A stretch of DNA of 64,000 nt from Salmo trutta (Eukaryota; Chordata; Actinopteri; Salmoniformes; Salmonidae). The stretch covers positions 10,194,108-10,258,107 of the forward strand of contig NC_042967.1 in NCBI RefSeq assembly GCF_901001165.1. The letters run 5' to 3'. Shown piece by piece: positions 1 to 10,249 of the stretch (positions are counted from its first letter, which is position 1; every line of letters begins with the position of its first letter). The translations under genes were made by a program, and so were the position numbers. The notes beneath the pieces are model-generated. The model was not told the origin of the DNA, made no database searches, and saw only the letters and a program-made list of their open reading frames with translations.

Positions 1-795
1 CAGACTGAACCAAACCGGCTGCATTTTCTTTAACTGAAAACAAAAATAACACGGTCCACAGCTGGTGTTTCTGACAACGCTGTCCGGCGCTCGGACAGAA
101 AGACGGATGACGGAAGAACGAGGGACGGGAGAGGGATAACACTGGCTCATCACAAAGGTGGGGAAGAGACAGAGACGGATGAGGGGGAGAATGTGCGTAG
201 GCCAGCATCTTCCCCCTCCATCCCTCCATCTCTCTGTCCTCCCTCCCATCTCCCTCCATCCTCCCAGAACCACATCTATCCTCCCTCCATTCCTCCACCC
301 TCTCGCCCTTCCTCCCTCCCTCTCTCTCCCCCAATCCCAAGCTCCCCGGGATCTAGCGTGTCTGTTGGCACTACCAGAGTCACAACAGCCGTATGCCGTG
401 TACTTGACTCAATGCTGTTCATGGTACACCCGGACACTGAGAAGGACCTTTCACTGAAATTGTTTCACATGGCAACAAGCTTTCAACAGAGAGCTAATAA
501 GGAAGAGACAGGGCGAGCAGGCTTGGCTATAGGGCCATACAGGCTGGAGAAAGTCATGCAGGGGAGACTGAGAAGGAAACGGTTGCCTTGGCGATCTCGT
601 TTTGACACCAATCATTCGCTAAGTGCAATGCTTTTTTCAGAGAAGAACTACCTGAGTGTTTTACTTGTGTACAATAGATTTTAAAGGGCATTCATTCAAA
701 TGAATGATCTCTGAAACAATGAAACACTGCACCACCATAAACCCACTTGCCTGTGCTGGTCTAAACAGAGGAGCTGTAGTCTGATGCACTTTGTG
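1..795. other. Unassigned sequence with a CCT/CCAT-rich tract
   Basis: No gene or transposon is recognised. Positions 211 to 340 are a degenerate pyrimidine tract built from TCCCTCCAT-like words. It keeps an open frame of about 160 codons on the + strand (193 to 684), but the first third of that protein is only Pro/Ser/Leu low complexity and the rest resembles nothing I know, so no gene is called. Confidence 0.5.
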
Positions 796-1215
796 TTACA
801 CATTTAAATGTCTATAAGATTCCTATTGCCCAAGTTCTCTTAGATTGGACAGTCTCCAGGGCCACAAATGTTGCGTGTTTGTTTGTACCCAATGGATAGA
901 CTACAATTGGTCTTTCCTCAATTATCTCCTCAATTCAACAACCTTGTCAAGGTGCAGTCGAAAATATCAAAACATCAGCATTGAGGCTGTCCCAATGACA
1001 CAACACAGAAAATATGCCGTTTCCCTCATACAACTAAATGTATATAAGATTCCTACTACCCGAGCTTTCTTAGACTGGACTTCCTCTTCAGGGTCACCAA
1101 TGCGGTGTGTGTCTGTTTGTACCTAATGGATAGACAACTCAACAACCTTCTCAAGGTGCAGTCTAACAAAACTGTCCCATCAATAGAAAACAGATAATAC
1201 GTTTCCAACTAAAAC
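796..1215 (+). repeat. Diverged two-copy tandem duplication, about 230-bp offset
   Basis: Copy 1 (about 796-1025) and copy 2 (about 1026-1215) share ordered blocks: ATAAGATTCCTA at 813 and 1043, then CTTAGA-TGGAC, GTTTGTACC-AATGGATAGAC, CTCAA-CAACCTT-TCAAGGTGCAGTC, and ACTGTCCCAT/GCTGTCCCAA. The first blocks are exactly 230 bp apart. Copy 2 lacks roughly 35 bp in the middle. The divergence suggests an old local duplication. Confidence 0.75.
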
Positions 1216-1489
1216 TATTCAATGTGATACTCTAGGAGACACGGAACAAAACCTAGTATTCTCAAATCACTATTTCAAACCATCCCAAACCATAAGAACG
1301 TATTTTGTCAACTACACGATGGCTGACAATTTGAAACATATCAACTCGTCTATGACGAGCGACTCAACAATTAAACTTGAGAGACGAATGGACAAAGGCA
1401 TTGTGAGTCTGCTGCACTGAAATGTGCCACTGTGGGGTTAGGACTGTTGTAATGGGCTAATGCTCTGTAATCCTCATCGACTACATGTT
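1216..1489. other. Unassigned sequence
   Basis: AT-rich sequence with nothing recognisable, running up to a CT tract. Confidence 0.4.
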
Positions 1490-1493
1490 AGCA

Positions 1494-1512
1494 TCTCTCT
1501 CTCTCTCTCTCT
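1494..1512 (+). repeat. (CT)n microsatellite at the edge of the assembly gap
   Basis: A pure CT dinucleotide run stops exactly where the N block starts, so the true repeat length is unknown. Confidence 0.85.
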
Positions 1513-1612
1513 NNNNNNNNNNNNNNNNNNNNNNNNNNNNNNNNNNNNNNNNNNNNNNNNNNNNNNNNNNNNNNNNNNNNNNNNNNNNNNNNNNNNNNNN
1601 NNNNNNNNNNNN
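1513..1612. other. Assembly gap (100 N)
   Basis: Exactly 100 N. A round value like this is normally a placeholder for a gap of unknown size. The left flank is a CT microsatellite, a usual cause of assembly breaks. Confidence 0.98.
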
Positions 1613-1723
1613 AATAGATTGCAAACAATTTAATTTGATAGCTTTTTACGGAAAGACAGCCAGTTCCTCAAACACTTAAATCAAGAAAAAAAGGCTAATT
1701 ACCATTAGCTGAGTGCTTTCCAA

Positions 1724-1844
1724 AAACTCATTTGTAAACTCAATTTAAGTTCATCAAAAGATGCAAGAGATACATGAATTCTAGATTCAATTTAATGTCT
1801 GTTGCATTCTTTGATGAAGTTAAATTGAGTTTACAAATGAGTTT
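1724..1844. repeat. 121-bp imperfect inverted repeat (stem-loop)
   Basis: The arm at 1724-1766 is the reverse complement of 1802-1844 at 40 of 43 positions, with a 35-nt loop at 1767-1801. Both arms contain AAACTCATTTGTAAACTCAA in complementary orientation. It could be a small MITE-like palindrome or a structured transcript. Nothing in the sequence shows that it is expressed. Confidence 0.85.
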
Positions 1845-2061
1845 CTTTCTTTGTACGACACCAAGAGTATATGTTAGGTCCACATTCCTCTACGGTGCTA
1901 CTTTAAACGGACGGCAGCAGCTAAAATGTGTGTGCGTGACTGTATGCGTGTGTGTCGCGTGTGTGCCTCATCTCTCATTAACCTCATTGGCTGAGCAGAT
2001 GTCTCAATTCAGGTAGCTTTGTTCACACACATGTACTGCCAACTTCTGCGCTAATCAATTG
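1845..2061. other. Short unassigned spacer with a GTGTGC-rich patch
   Basis: Contains a degenerate TG-rich stretch at about 1926-1965 and no recognisable gene. Confidence 0.4.
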
Positions 2062-2089
2062 CAAACACTACATGTGCATGTAGTGTTTG
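2062..2089. repeat. Perfect 13-bp-arm hairpin abutting a minisatellite
   Basis: CAAACACTACATG (2062-2074) and CATGTAGTGTTTG (2077-2089) are exact reverse complements around a 2-nt centre. The hairpin ends one base before the first unit of the tandem array at 2091. Confidence 0.9.
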
Positions 2090-2090
2090 T

Positions 2091-2489
2091 ACAGCAAAAA
2101 TAGCCACCGCACACAGAATACAGCAAAAATAGCCACCGCACACAGAATACAGCAAAAATACCCACCGCACACAGAATACAGCAAAAATAGCCACCGCACA
2201 CAGAATACAGCAAAAATAGCCACCGCACACAGAATACAGCAAAAATACCCACCGCACACAGAATACAGCAAAAATACCCACCGCACACAGAATACAGCAA
2301 AAATACCCACCGCACACGGAATACAGCAAAAATATCCACCGCACACAGAATACAGCAAAAATACCCACCGCACACGGAATACAGCAAAAATATCCACCGC
2401 ACACAGAATACAGCAAAAATACCCACCGCACACAGCAAAAGTACCCACCGCACACAGAATACAGCAAAAATACCCACCGCACACAGAAT
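2091..2489 (+). repeat. 29-bp minisatellite, 13 full units plus one 22-bp unit
   Basis: The unit begins ACAGCAAAAATA and ends CCGCACACAGAAT. Thirteen 29-bp units plus one shortened 22-bp unit (the twelfth) account for the array exactly (399 bp). Units differ at TAGCC/TACCC/TATCC and CAGAAT/CGGAAT. Because 29 is not a multiple of 3, three units make 29 codons, and all frames without an in-unit stop stay open. This explains the long spurious open frames on both strands. Confidence 0.95.
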
Positions 2490-3203
2490 ACACTCTCCAT
2501 TTTGTGTTAAAAAAAGCAGCCTTGTTTCGCTCTCTGTTCTCTTGAAACGTGACTGAAACAGCTTGAATCAAGCCGAGCTATCAAACTCCCAGTATGCTCG
2601 ATGCTAAGGCACACACGGAGTGGCGGGCACAGGCCTGCAGTACTGCAATGTCTTCGGCCATCAAACTCTCAAAGTGGGGCCTCTCTGTGATGCAGCAGTC
2701 CTCTGTGTATTGAGCCAAAAACCATGTCAAATGGCAACGTCCAAAGCGGTCCAACGCCTAAAGCTAAACTAGCGTAGCGGCTGGGCTATTGAATTTGCTG
2801 AGCGAATGCTAATGCTGTTGCGGCAGCTCAATGCCAAAGCAGATTTCAAAGCTATTGGTGATGCTAATTGGCTAAGGCTGTAGTATGAAGCTAAATAGCA
2901 TCAGTGAATCTCCTGTCCTTCTGTTACAGGAATCTGAAGGTTTCATCGGTAACTTCAAATGGAGTTCTCAACTCGGTTGTGAGGTCCTACTGCTCTTCAT
3001 TGAGATACCACTGACCTGATGGTGAATGAAGGGGTTGAAATATTGCCTTGAATTCTTCCTTTCAAACACTGTACATACCAGTGACAACCTCAAGGAGGGA
3101 TGCAGTGGAGGAAGGAAGGATAGTAGGAAAAGAGGAGGGAAGGAGAATCCCTGTCATCTCAGCCAGACTACAGCACAGGGATGAATTGTCAAAGTATTTG
3201 ATC
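2490..3203. other. Unassigned sequence
   Basis: No coding, transposon or tandem-repeat signal is recognised. Several short GCTAA-containing words recur at about 2765-2890 but do not form a regular array. Confidence 0.4.
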
Positions 3204-3557
3204 ATGGCTGTCACGACTTCCGCCGAAGTCGGTCCCTCTCCTTGTTCGGGCGGCGTTCGGCGGTCGACGTCACCGGCCTTCTAGCCATCGCCGATCCACT
3301 TTTCATTTTCCATTTGTTTTGTCTTTGTCTTACACACCTGGTTTCAATTCCCCAATTACTTGCTCATTATTTAACCCCCTGTTCCCCCCATGTTTGTTTG
3401 TGAGTAATTGTTTATTCGTGATACGGTCCGTTATTGTGGGCTCGATTTATTGTGTCGTATTTTGTGAATTCTGAGTAAAACGACGTTTATTACTCATATC
3501 TGCTGTCCTGCGCCTGACTCCTCTACACCAGCTACCCACAGGCATTATCACAATGGC
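3204..3557 (+). mobile_element. Solo LTR with 5-bp target-site duplication
   Basis: The LTR spans 3209-3552 (344 bp), begins TGTCACGACTTC and ends ATTATCACA, so it has the canonical TG...CA ends. It is flanked by identical ATGGC pentamers at 3204-3208 and 3553-3557. A TATTTAACC box near 3367 and a GAGTAAA/TTATTACTC stretch near 3473-3496 fit an LTR promoter and R/U5 region. No internal retrotransposon sequence lies beside it, so it is a solo LTR left by recombination. A second copy of the family lies at 13753. The superfamily (probably Gypsy) is inferred from the 5-bp duplication and fish-genome familiarity. Confidence 0.85.
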
Positions 3558-3957
3558 TGTTCACGACCACAGTGTAGCCTGTGTCGTGATAAGCTGCAGG
3601 GAGACCTCACGGTATCTGGTGGTGTTTTCACACAGCTGTTCCACGGGATAGAGCCTTCACTCTGCAGTGGATCGGTGTGTGACAGACGGACGGAACAGTC
3701 GGCTGAGGACCAAACATCTTTATCAACGCTCCATCACTGAGGTGGAGACATGACTGGCTGACAGGTGTTACCGTACACTGGGACTACGTGTGCGTGTGTT
3801 CCATTCCAGATGGGCTCTTTGCTTCAACCTTTATTGAATACATGACCCGAGTGTATAGCCCAACAGAGAGCTGGGAAAGCTGACTTTTCATATTCTATTA
3901 CTGGACTTCTTTGAGTAAAGATATGAGAAATATACTAAACGGATAACAATGTGCAGT
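3558..3957. other. Unassigned sequence
   Basis: Unique-looking sequence between the solo LTR and a purine tract. Nothing recognised. Confidence 0.4.
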
Positions 3958-3987
3958 GTTCACAAGCCAATGTTTCAAATAAAATAA

Positions 3988-4170
3988 TTTAGGAGGAGAG
4001 GGAGCAAGAGAAATCAAGATAAATTAGAGAGAGAGAGAGAGAGAGAGAGAACGAGAAAGCAAAATAAATTGAGAGAGAAAGAGAGAGAAAAATCTAGGGA
4101 GAGAAAAAAAGAGGAGCGAGAGAGAGAGAAAGACAGAGAGCGCTAGTGAGCACTAGAGAGAGAGAGAGAG
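3988..4170 (+). repeat. GA-rich low-complexity tract
   Basis: Degenerate (GA)n and GAAA words, with the purest run at about 4027-4050 and another at about 4153-4170. Confidence 0.85.
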
Positions 4171-4226
4171 GACTCAATTGGTGGGTCAGAGGGTCTGGAG
4201 GAGCCAGGGGGTCAAACGAATTCCAC

Positions 4227-5624
4227 TGTGCAGGCCCACAGAGTCTGGACTAGAACAATAGCAGGGAGAAAAGGCTTGGACTGCAGGTCCACAGACTCTG
4301 GACTGGAACAATAGCAGGGAGAAAAGGCTTGGACTGCAGGTCCACAGACTCTGGACTGGAACAATTGCAGGGAGAAAAGGCTTGGACTGCAGGTCCACAG
4401 AGTCTACAGAGTCTGGACTAGAACAATAGCAGGGAGAAAAGGCTTGGACTGCAGGCCCACAGAGTCTACAGAGTCTGGACTGGAACAATAGCAGGGAGAA
4501 AAGGCTTGGACTGCAGGTCCACAGAGTCTACAGAGTCTGGACTGGAACAATAGCAGGGAGAAAAGGCTTGGACTGCAGGCCCACAGTCTACAGAGTCTGG
4601 ACTGGAACAATAGCAGGGAGAAAAGGCTTGGACTGCAGGCCAACAGAGTCTACAGAGTCTGGACTGGAACAATAGCAGGGAGAAAAGGCTTGGACTGCAG
4701 GCCCACAGAGTCTACAGAGTCTGGACTGGAACAATAGCAGGGAGAAAAGGCTTGGACTGCAGGCCAACAGAGTCAACAGAGTCTGGACTGGAACAATAGC
4801 AGGGAGAAAAGGCTTGGACTGCAGGTCCACAGACTCTGGACTGGAACAATAGCAGGGAGAAAAGGCTTGGACTGCAGGTCCACAGAGTCTGGACTGGAAC
4901 AATAGCAGGGAGAAAAGGCTTGGACTGCAGGTCCACAGAGTCTGGACTGGAACAATAGCAGGGAGAAAAGGCTTGGACTGCAGGTCCACAGACTCTGGAC
5001 TGGAACAATATCAGGGAGAAAAGGCTTGGACTGCAGGCCCGCAGAGTCTACAGAGTCTGGACTGGAACAATATCAGGGAGAAAAGGCTTGGACTGCAGGC
5101 CCACAGAGTCTACAGAGTCTGGACTGGAACAATAGCAGGGAGAAAAGGCTTGGACTGCAGGTCCACAGACTCTGGACTAGAACAATAGCAGGGAGAAAAG
5201 GCTTGGACTGCAGGCCCACAGAGTCTACAGAGTCTGGACTGGAACAATAGCAGGGAGAAAAGGCTTGGACTGCAGGTCCACAGAGTCTACAGAGTCTGGA
5301 CTAGAACAATAGCAGGGAGAAAAGGCTTGGACTGCAGGCCCACAGTCTACAGAGTCTGGACTGGAACAATTGCAGGGAGAAAAGGCTTGGACTGCAGGTC
5401 CACAGAGTCTACAGAGTCTGGACTGGAACAATAGCAGGGAGAAAAGGCTTGGACTGCAGGCCCACAGAGTCTACAGAGTCTGGACTGGAACAATAGCAGG
5501 GAGAAAAGGCTTGGACTGCAGGTCCACAGAGTCTACAGAGTCTGGACTGGAACAATAGCAGGGAGAAAAGGCTTGGACTGCAGGTCCACAGAGTCTACAG
5601 AGTCTGGACTAGAACAATAGCAGG
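4227..5624 (+). repeat. Large minisatellite with 53/59/62-bp units, about 24 copies
   Basis: The core GGGAGAAAAGGCTTGGACTG occurs 23 times, with partial units at the ends. The standard unit is 62 bp. A 53-bp version lacks one TCTACAGAG block and a 59-bp version lacks GAG before TCTACAGAG. Further markers are GGTCCACAG versus GGCCCACAG, ACTGGAAC versus ACTAGAAC, and AATAGC/AATTGC/AATATC. Every open frame of 60-130 codons in this interval, on both strands, is a translation of the repeat and not a gene. Confidence 0.95.
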
Positions 5625-8060
5625 CAACAAGAATAGCATATTCAAAAAAGACCCATGGTTTCAGAACAGGAAGGCAATGCAATCGTATAAAAACATTCTC
5701 TATATAGCCTGCAAAGTGCATACTAATCCCCTCCCCTGCCCTCCAAAGACACATGTACAATAGAGCGATAGAGTCCTTCTAATCTTTAAAAGCTTGTAAA
5801 CCCTCCATACATTTCCCCTTTCCTGCTTTTCCCCAGCCTGAGGTTAATCAAAGGGGATAAATCAAGACTGGAGACAGTTACAGTATTAGACATGCACAAC
5901 CAGTCACCCCGCGGGCAATTAACCACAATTAAACTTATACATTTATGATGTCTGCAACTCGCATTACAAAGGAGTAATTGCCTCGGTAGCTTTTAAGGCT
6001 TTGGCAGAGACAGTCTATAATAGACGCCTGGTTAGTTATGGGGGCTGCCCAAAAAAACATGTTTTACAGAGAACAACTGGACATAGCACTAATGAATGAA
6101 TGACAAGAGGCTGGGGCGCCACCAAATCCACTCCCTATTCTTCTTTCATTGGCCGTCATGAGCTTTGAAGCCAAAGCACCAGCACCGATAAAGAACTGTA
6201 TCCTACTTTGATATTTCAGTGGACAGGCAGATTCTTTCCTCAACACTATTGTTCTATTCGATTCCTTTCCGATTTGTTTCACAACCATCGTCAGTAATGG
6301 TGTCACAGCGTTTCATAGACAGCAGATGATGAAGTGATGACATGCCGAAGACAGACAGAGGGAAGGTCAATCGGTGTAGTTGCAGTTGGGTCAGCCATAA
6401 CATCAGGTGGTCAATGTTGGAGGTCTTGACCTAAGGTGAGTCGTGAGCAGGTGTCGACCAGAGGTCCAGATGGTTCCGGACGTTCTACACTGCTGGTCGT
6501 TGACCTCACAGTGGAACGTTCAGCAGGGTGCTCAACTCAGAGTCAGATCTCAGTATAGCAGAGGAAATCATCTGGACCGTATAGGGCTGTGTATGAAGAG
6601 GGTTGCATGCAGCTTCTTTTCTTCACTGACGACAAAAACGAGCTGTGATTGGTCAAAACCTTTGTGATGTTGTACGGGCCGAGAAAGCCGATGCAACTGT
6701 AGGCTGTAGAACGATCAGATGGGACATTGGTCTGTGAGTGTCCTCTATACTAGTGGAAGCCCCATGGACTGCGAGCTGACTCCATCCTCGCACAGCGAGG
6801 TGGGCCGTTCAAACAGAACACTGGCACTCTACCTTTTCCGTCTACACTTGTCTTTACCCACCAAACACTCCATTAAGGCTCTGTGTGTGAGACCTGACAA
6901 TGTGCTGACCGTGTCCTCAGACTGGGAGAGATCACTGTTTCTATGAATTTGAGGGGTTGAGAGAGAGCGAGAGAGAGCGAGAATCCAGCTGAAGAATCCA
7001 CACCGTGTGGCTGCAGAAAGGACCGGGAGCTCAGCTCAGTGTTCTTTAACAGGCTCCTATATGCGCAGACACACCTCTGTGGCAGACCCTGATGGACAGC
7101 ATTAAGAGGAAAATCTGAGGCTGGCCAGATGTTTATTCATAAGCTGCTGGGCATCAGCTGCCCGTGACAGGTAAAGAAGAGGTCAGAGCCCACCTTGGTA
7201 GCTAACCCACACACCAACACACACACACCAACACACACACAGACAGGAGGTGTCCACTAATATGCAGAGCAGCTACCTTACACTCATGGCACTCGTCGGG
7301 CTAGAAAATAAAGCTACTCTAATACAAAAGCTACAACCATGAATATAAGACTTCCTTTGCTCAAAATGTCAAAGGAATTATGACTCAAATATGTCTGCAC
7401 TTCACAATACTTGAGACACATTCTGAATTATTAAAGAGTCTATACAAAAACAAATATGGTAATAACGTTCTGTCCAGCTGTAAGTGTTTATTTAGTAATG
7501 ATAGATGTACAATTAATACTTTGTGTCAAGTCTTTAACAAAACCTTAGAAAGTTCACAACGTGTAACCTATAACAAAAGGGCGGTTGTCATTTCAGTCTG
7601 GAGATTGCCTTTACACACTCAGGTTTCCATGGCGATTAATGACTTAATTATAATCAATGACCTTTTTAATGGACTAATGGGGTGTGAATGGTACTGAAAG
7701 GTGTCCATGTGTTCTAGGCTTAGGGACAAGTTGGAAATGTTCTTTTTTTTTTACACCCCCCTCCCCACATTTCAAATATTTTCACATGACCCTCCCTTTG
7801 CGCACCCTCCCCCCTCATAGAATTAACTCAAAATGATGTTTACAACCACAAATAACAATAGCGGTAGCGACGCTGTGTTTACAAACTTCAGTATACTTTT
7901 GTGGCAGGGCTAAGGGCCAGAAGGTTGAGGGTTCTCTGACCTCCATAGGAACTAACTCTCCCTGGCTGTTTCATTACACTACGATCAGAGCCTGCTGCAG
8001 ACAACGATCAGCTAGGTGGAAATCCCATTTTCAACATTTTGATGCTATATTTAGAATTAT
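5625..8060. other. Unassigned sequence with one CA-rich patch
   Basis: No exon, transposon or RNA gene is recognised over about 2.4 kb. A short CA-rich microsatellite lies at about 7209-7241. Open frames here are under 110 codons and look random. An AT-rich patch at about 5870-6020 looks less repeat-like than its surroundings and might be conserved, but I cannot test that. Confidence 0.4.
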
Positions 8061-8232
8061 AAACCGGGTGGTTCGAGCCCTGTACGCTAATTGGCTGAAA
8101 GCCGGTGTATATCAGGGTATGACCAAAAATGTATTTTTACTGTTCTAATTGGTAAACAGTTTATAATAGCAATAAGGCACCTCGGGTTTGTGTTATAAGG
8201 CCAATATACCACAGCTAACGGTTCCGGGCACT
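8061..8232 (+). mobile_element. Fragment of a common fish interspersed repeat
   Basis: The stretch contains GTGGTTCGAGCCCTG, GCTAATTGGCTGAAAGCCG, GTTTATAATAGCAATAAGGC and GGCCAATATACCACAGCTAA in the order I recognise from a very abundant salmonid non-autonomous element. No inverted ends are visible, so it is a truncated copy and its superfamily is left open. Confidence 0.6.
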
Positions 8233-8590
8233 TCAACATCATGGTTGCAATTTTAACACCACTATATTTTGGGCGAATGTGCTCTGGTAGCCTACAGTAA
8301 ACTTTTGAAGCAGCTTAATCAGATTACAACATTGTGACTGGCTGTGTTCATGACACACATAAAAGGTGATACATTAAACAAGTTAAATGACTAAAATTGA
8401 GGCTATTTTGAAGCGTTAGGTTCTAGGTGTACAAGGGATAGCCACTTGGATCGGAGAGGAGGCAGAACGCACGGCAAGCTTTCCTGAATAACTTGGCCTG
8501 CTGGAAGCGTATGTGGCCACATTATTATAGGACGACTTGGGAGAATGATGATGTGCAACAGACAGTGTATCTCAGTATCAGAACTTAAAA

Positions 8591-8650
8591 TACATTCAGA
8601 CTGGCCTGCTACTGTGTGATTCTGGACGGTATAAACTGTCGAGAGCAGAC
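8591..8650 (+). repeat. Left direct repeat flanking a Tc1 relic
   Basis: Matches 8989-9048. Over the first 55 bp, 48 bases agree, including TCTGGAC and AACTGTCGAGAG. See the Tc1 relic between them. Confidence 0.8.
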
Positions 8651-8651
8651 C

Positions 8652-8990
8652 CTACCAGCCTCACAACCATAGACTGAGTGTAATCATGCCAGCCCAGGAC
8701 CGCCACATCCGGCTTCTTCACCTGCGGGATCGTCTGAGACCAGACACCCTGACAGCTGATGAAACTGAGGAGTATTTCTGGCTGTAATAAAGCCCTTTTG
8801 TGGGGAAAAACTCATTCTGATTGGCTGGGCCTGGCTCCCCAGTGGGTGGGCCTTTGCCCTCCCAGACTCACCCACGGCCGCGCCCCTGCCCAGTCATGTG
8901 AAATCCATTGAATTTATTTCCATTGACTGATTTTCTTCTTTGAACTGTAGCTCAGTAGAATCGTTAACGTTTATATTTCTGTTCAGTATA
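8652..8990 (+). mobile_element. 5'-truncated Tc1-like transposon relic
   Basis: The left part (about 8655-8780) encodes a short decayed stretch of transposase: CCAGCCCAGGAC, CATCCGGCTTCTTCACCTGC and GCTGATGAAACTGAGGAG match a widespread salmonid Tc1-like family. The right part keeps the family's non-coding end, including CAGTCATGTGAAATCCAT, ATTTCCATTGACTGATTTTC and the terminal TTTATATTTCTGTTCAGTATA. The N-terminal DNA-binding domain, the DDE catalytic region and the left inverted repeat are missing. The same right end occurs at 54060-54186. Confidence 0.8.
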
Positions 8991-9050
8991 CATCCAGACT
9001 GGCCTCCTGCTGTGTGTTTCTGGACCTTATTAACTGTCGAGAGGAGATCC
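8989..9050 (+). repeat. Right direct repeat flanking a Tc1 relic
   Basis: The partner of 8591-8650. It begins at the TA that ends the Tc1 right terminus. At over 50 bp it is far longer than the 2-bp TA duplication Tc1 elements make. Confidence 0.8.
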
Positions 9051-10240
9051 ACAACTGATCCAAATGGAATGAATGTAAGGACATGTTCAAATCCCAGGGC
9101 TTTTGCTCCGTTATTCCATGACATTTTCACTGCAGTTTACAGCCTAGGGTAGTATGTTGTTCTCACTTGAAAACAATAATGCAATTATTCATCGTGGTGT
9201 TGCAGGATAGTCCAGGTAGGATACTTGTACTGTCCCTAAACAAGATCAATGGGGGAGCTTTTTGAGCTGGTTGTCTCATGTCTTCATGCACTGTCCTGGC
9301 TCCTCCGTTTATACTGAACATTGGTGCAGCTTTGAATTATTTGATGTACGGTAGGATATTAGCATATGCTAGTTAGCATACCACAGATCTGGACGAACGA
9401 TCCACCGACCACTAATATATAGGACTTCAACAGAGCTGGTCAAGCTCTGTGTACGGGCGCCACCTTTTGCAGTCAGTTATGTTCGGTACAAACACAAAAA
9501 AACAACAGCCGAGAGATGAAATGAGCTGTTGACGAGAGGTAACGTTAACATTGGACTGGAGTGTTTTTCTGATGCTCCTCGGATAGAACACAGGTCATCC
9601 CCTTCTAGAACCTCAGTGTGGAGTGGGACATTCTGCAGTGTTGTCGGCTTTTTAATAGCGTGGTACTATACCTGTTGGGTACTTCTGTGTAAAACATTGC
9701 CATCTCTACAGCCCCACAGTGGTCTGGGTGGATGGAGAGCTTGGTTTTATTTCACTCCTGCACACACACACACACAGACAGAGAGACAGAGAGAGAGAGA
9801 CAGGGCAAAGAAAGGTAGGGGTTACAGGGGAAAAGAAAGGAAGAAAGATGCAATTTAGAGGAGACAACAGCTAAACAACATCAGGCTGCCCCTAATAGGC
9901 TTGTTTTCTCTGCAGTACAGAAAGAGAGAGAGAGAGAGAGAGAGAGGATCATTGTCTAACATAGATATCACTCTGCAGGTATACTGAGCCATAGGCAACC
10001 CCTGTGCCTTGGCTTGATTCCTAATCTGGAGAGTGTCTGGACCAGCAGTGCTGTCTGGGTGAGTGAAGGGACACTTAAGTGAGAGCGCGGATCCTTCAGT
10101 GGGGGACACATTGAGGTCGTTTGGTCTGGGGCGATGCCTATGGGCAGAGGGTGGCAGAAACACTTTTTTATCTACCCCCACAGAACATGTTGAGAATATA
10201 GAATGCATTTTACCATGTAAGCCAAATAATAGAGGCCTAT
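9051..10240. other. Unassigned sequence with two short microsatellites
   Basis: Holds a CA/GACA/GA compound tract at about 9760-9803 and a GA run at 9923-9946. No gene, SINE or transposon is recognised. Confidence 0.4.
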
Positions 10241-10249
10241 ACTATCGTA

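Noticed and set aside
193..684. 163-codon open frame
   Set aside because: The first third is pyrimidine-rich low complexity (Pro/Ser/Leu) and the remainder resembles no known protein. No splice or codon-use support.
2051..2571. Overlapping 140-167-codon open frames on both strands
   Set aside because: They are translations of the 29-bp minisatellite, whose period keeps several frames open.
4186..5760. Many 60-130-codon frames with SLFSLLLFQSR-type or mirrored repeats
   Set aside because: They are translations of the 53/59/62-bp minisatellite units.
7140..7180. Short GC-rich inverted repeat (GGGCATCAGCTGCCC)
   Set aside because: Too short and imperfect to mean anything on its own.
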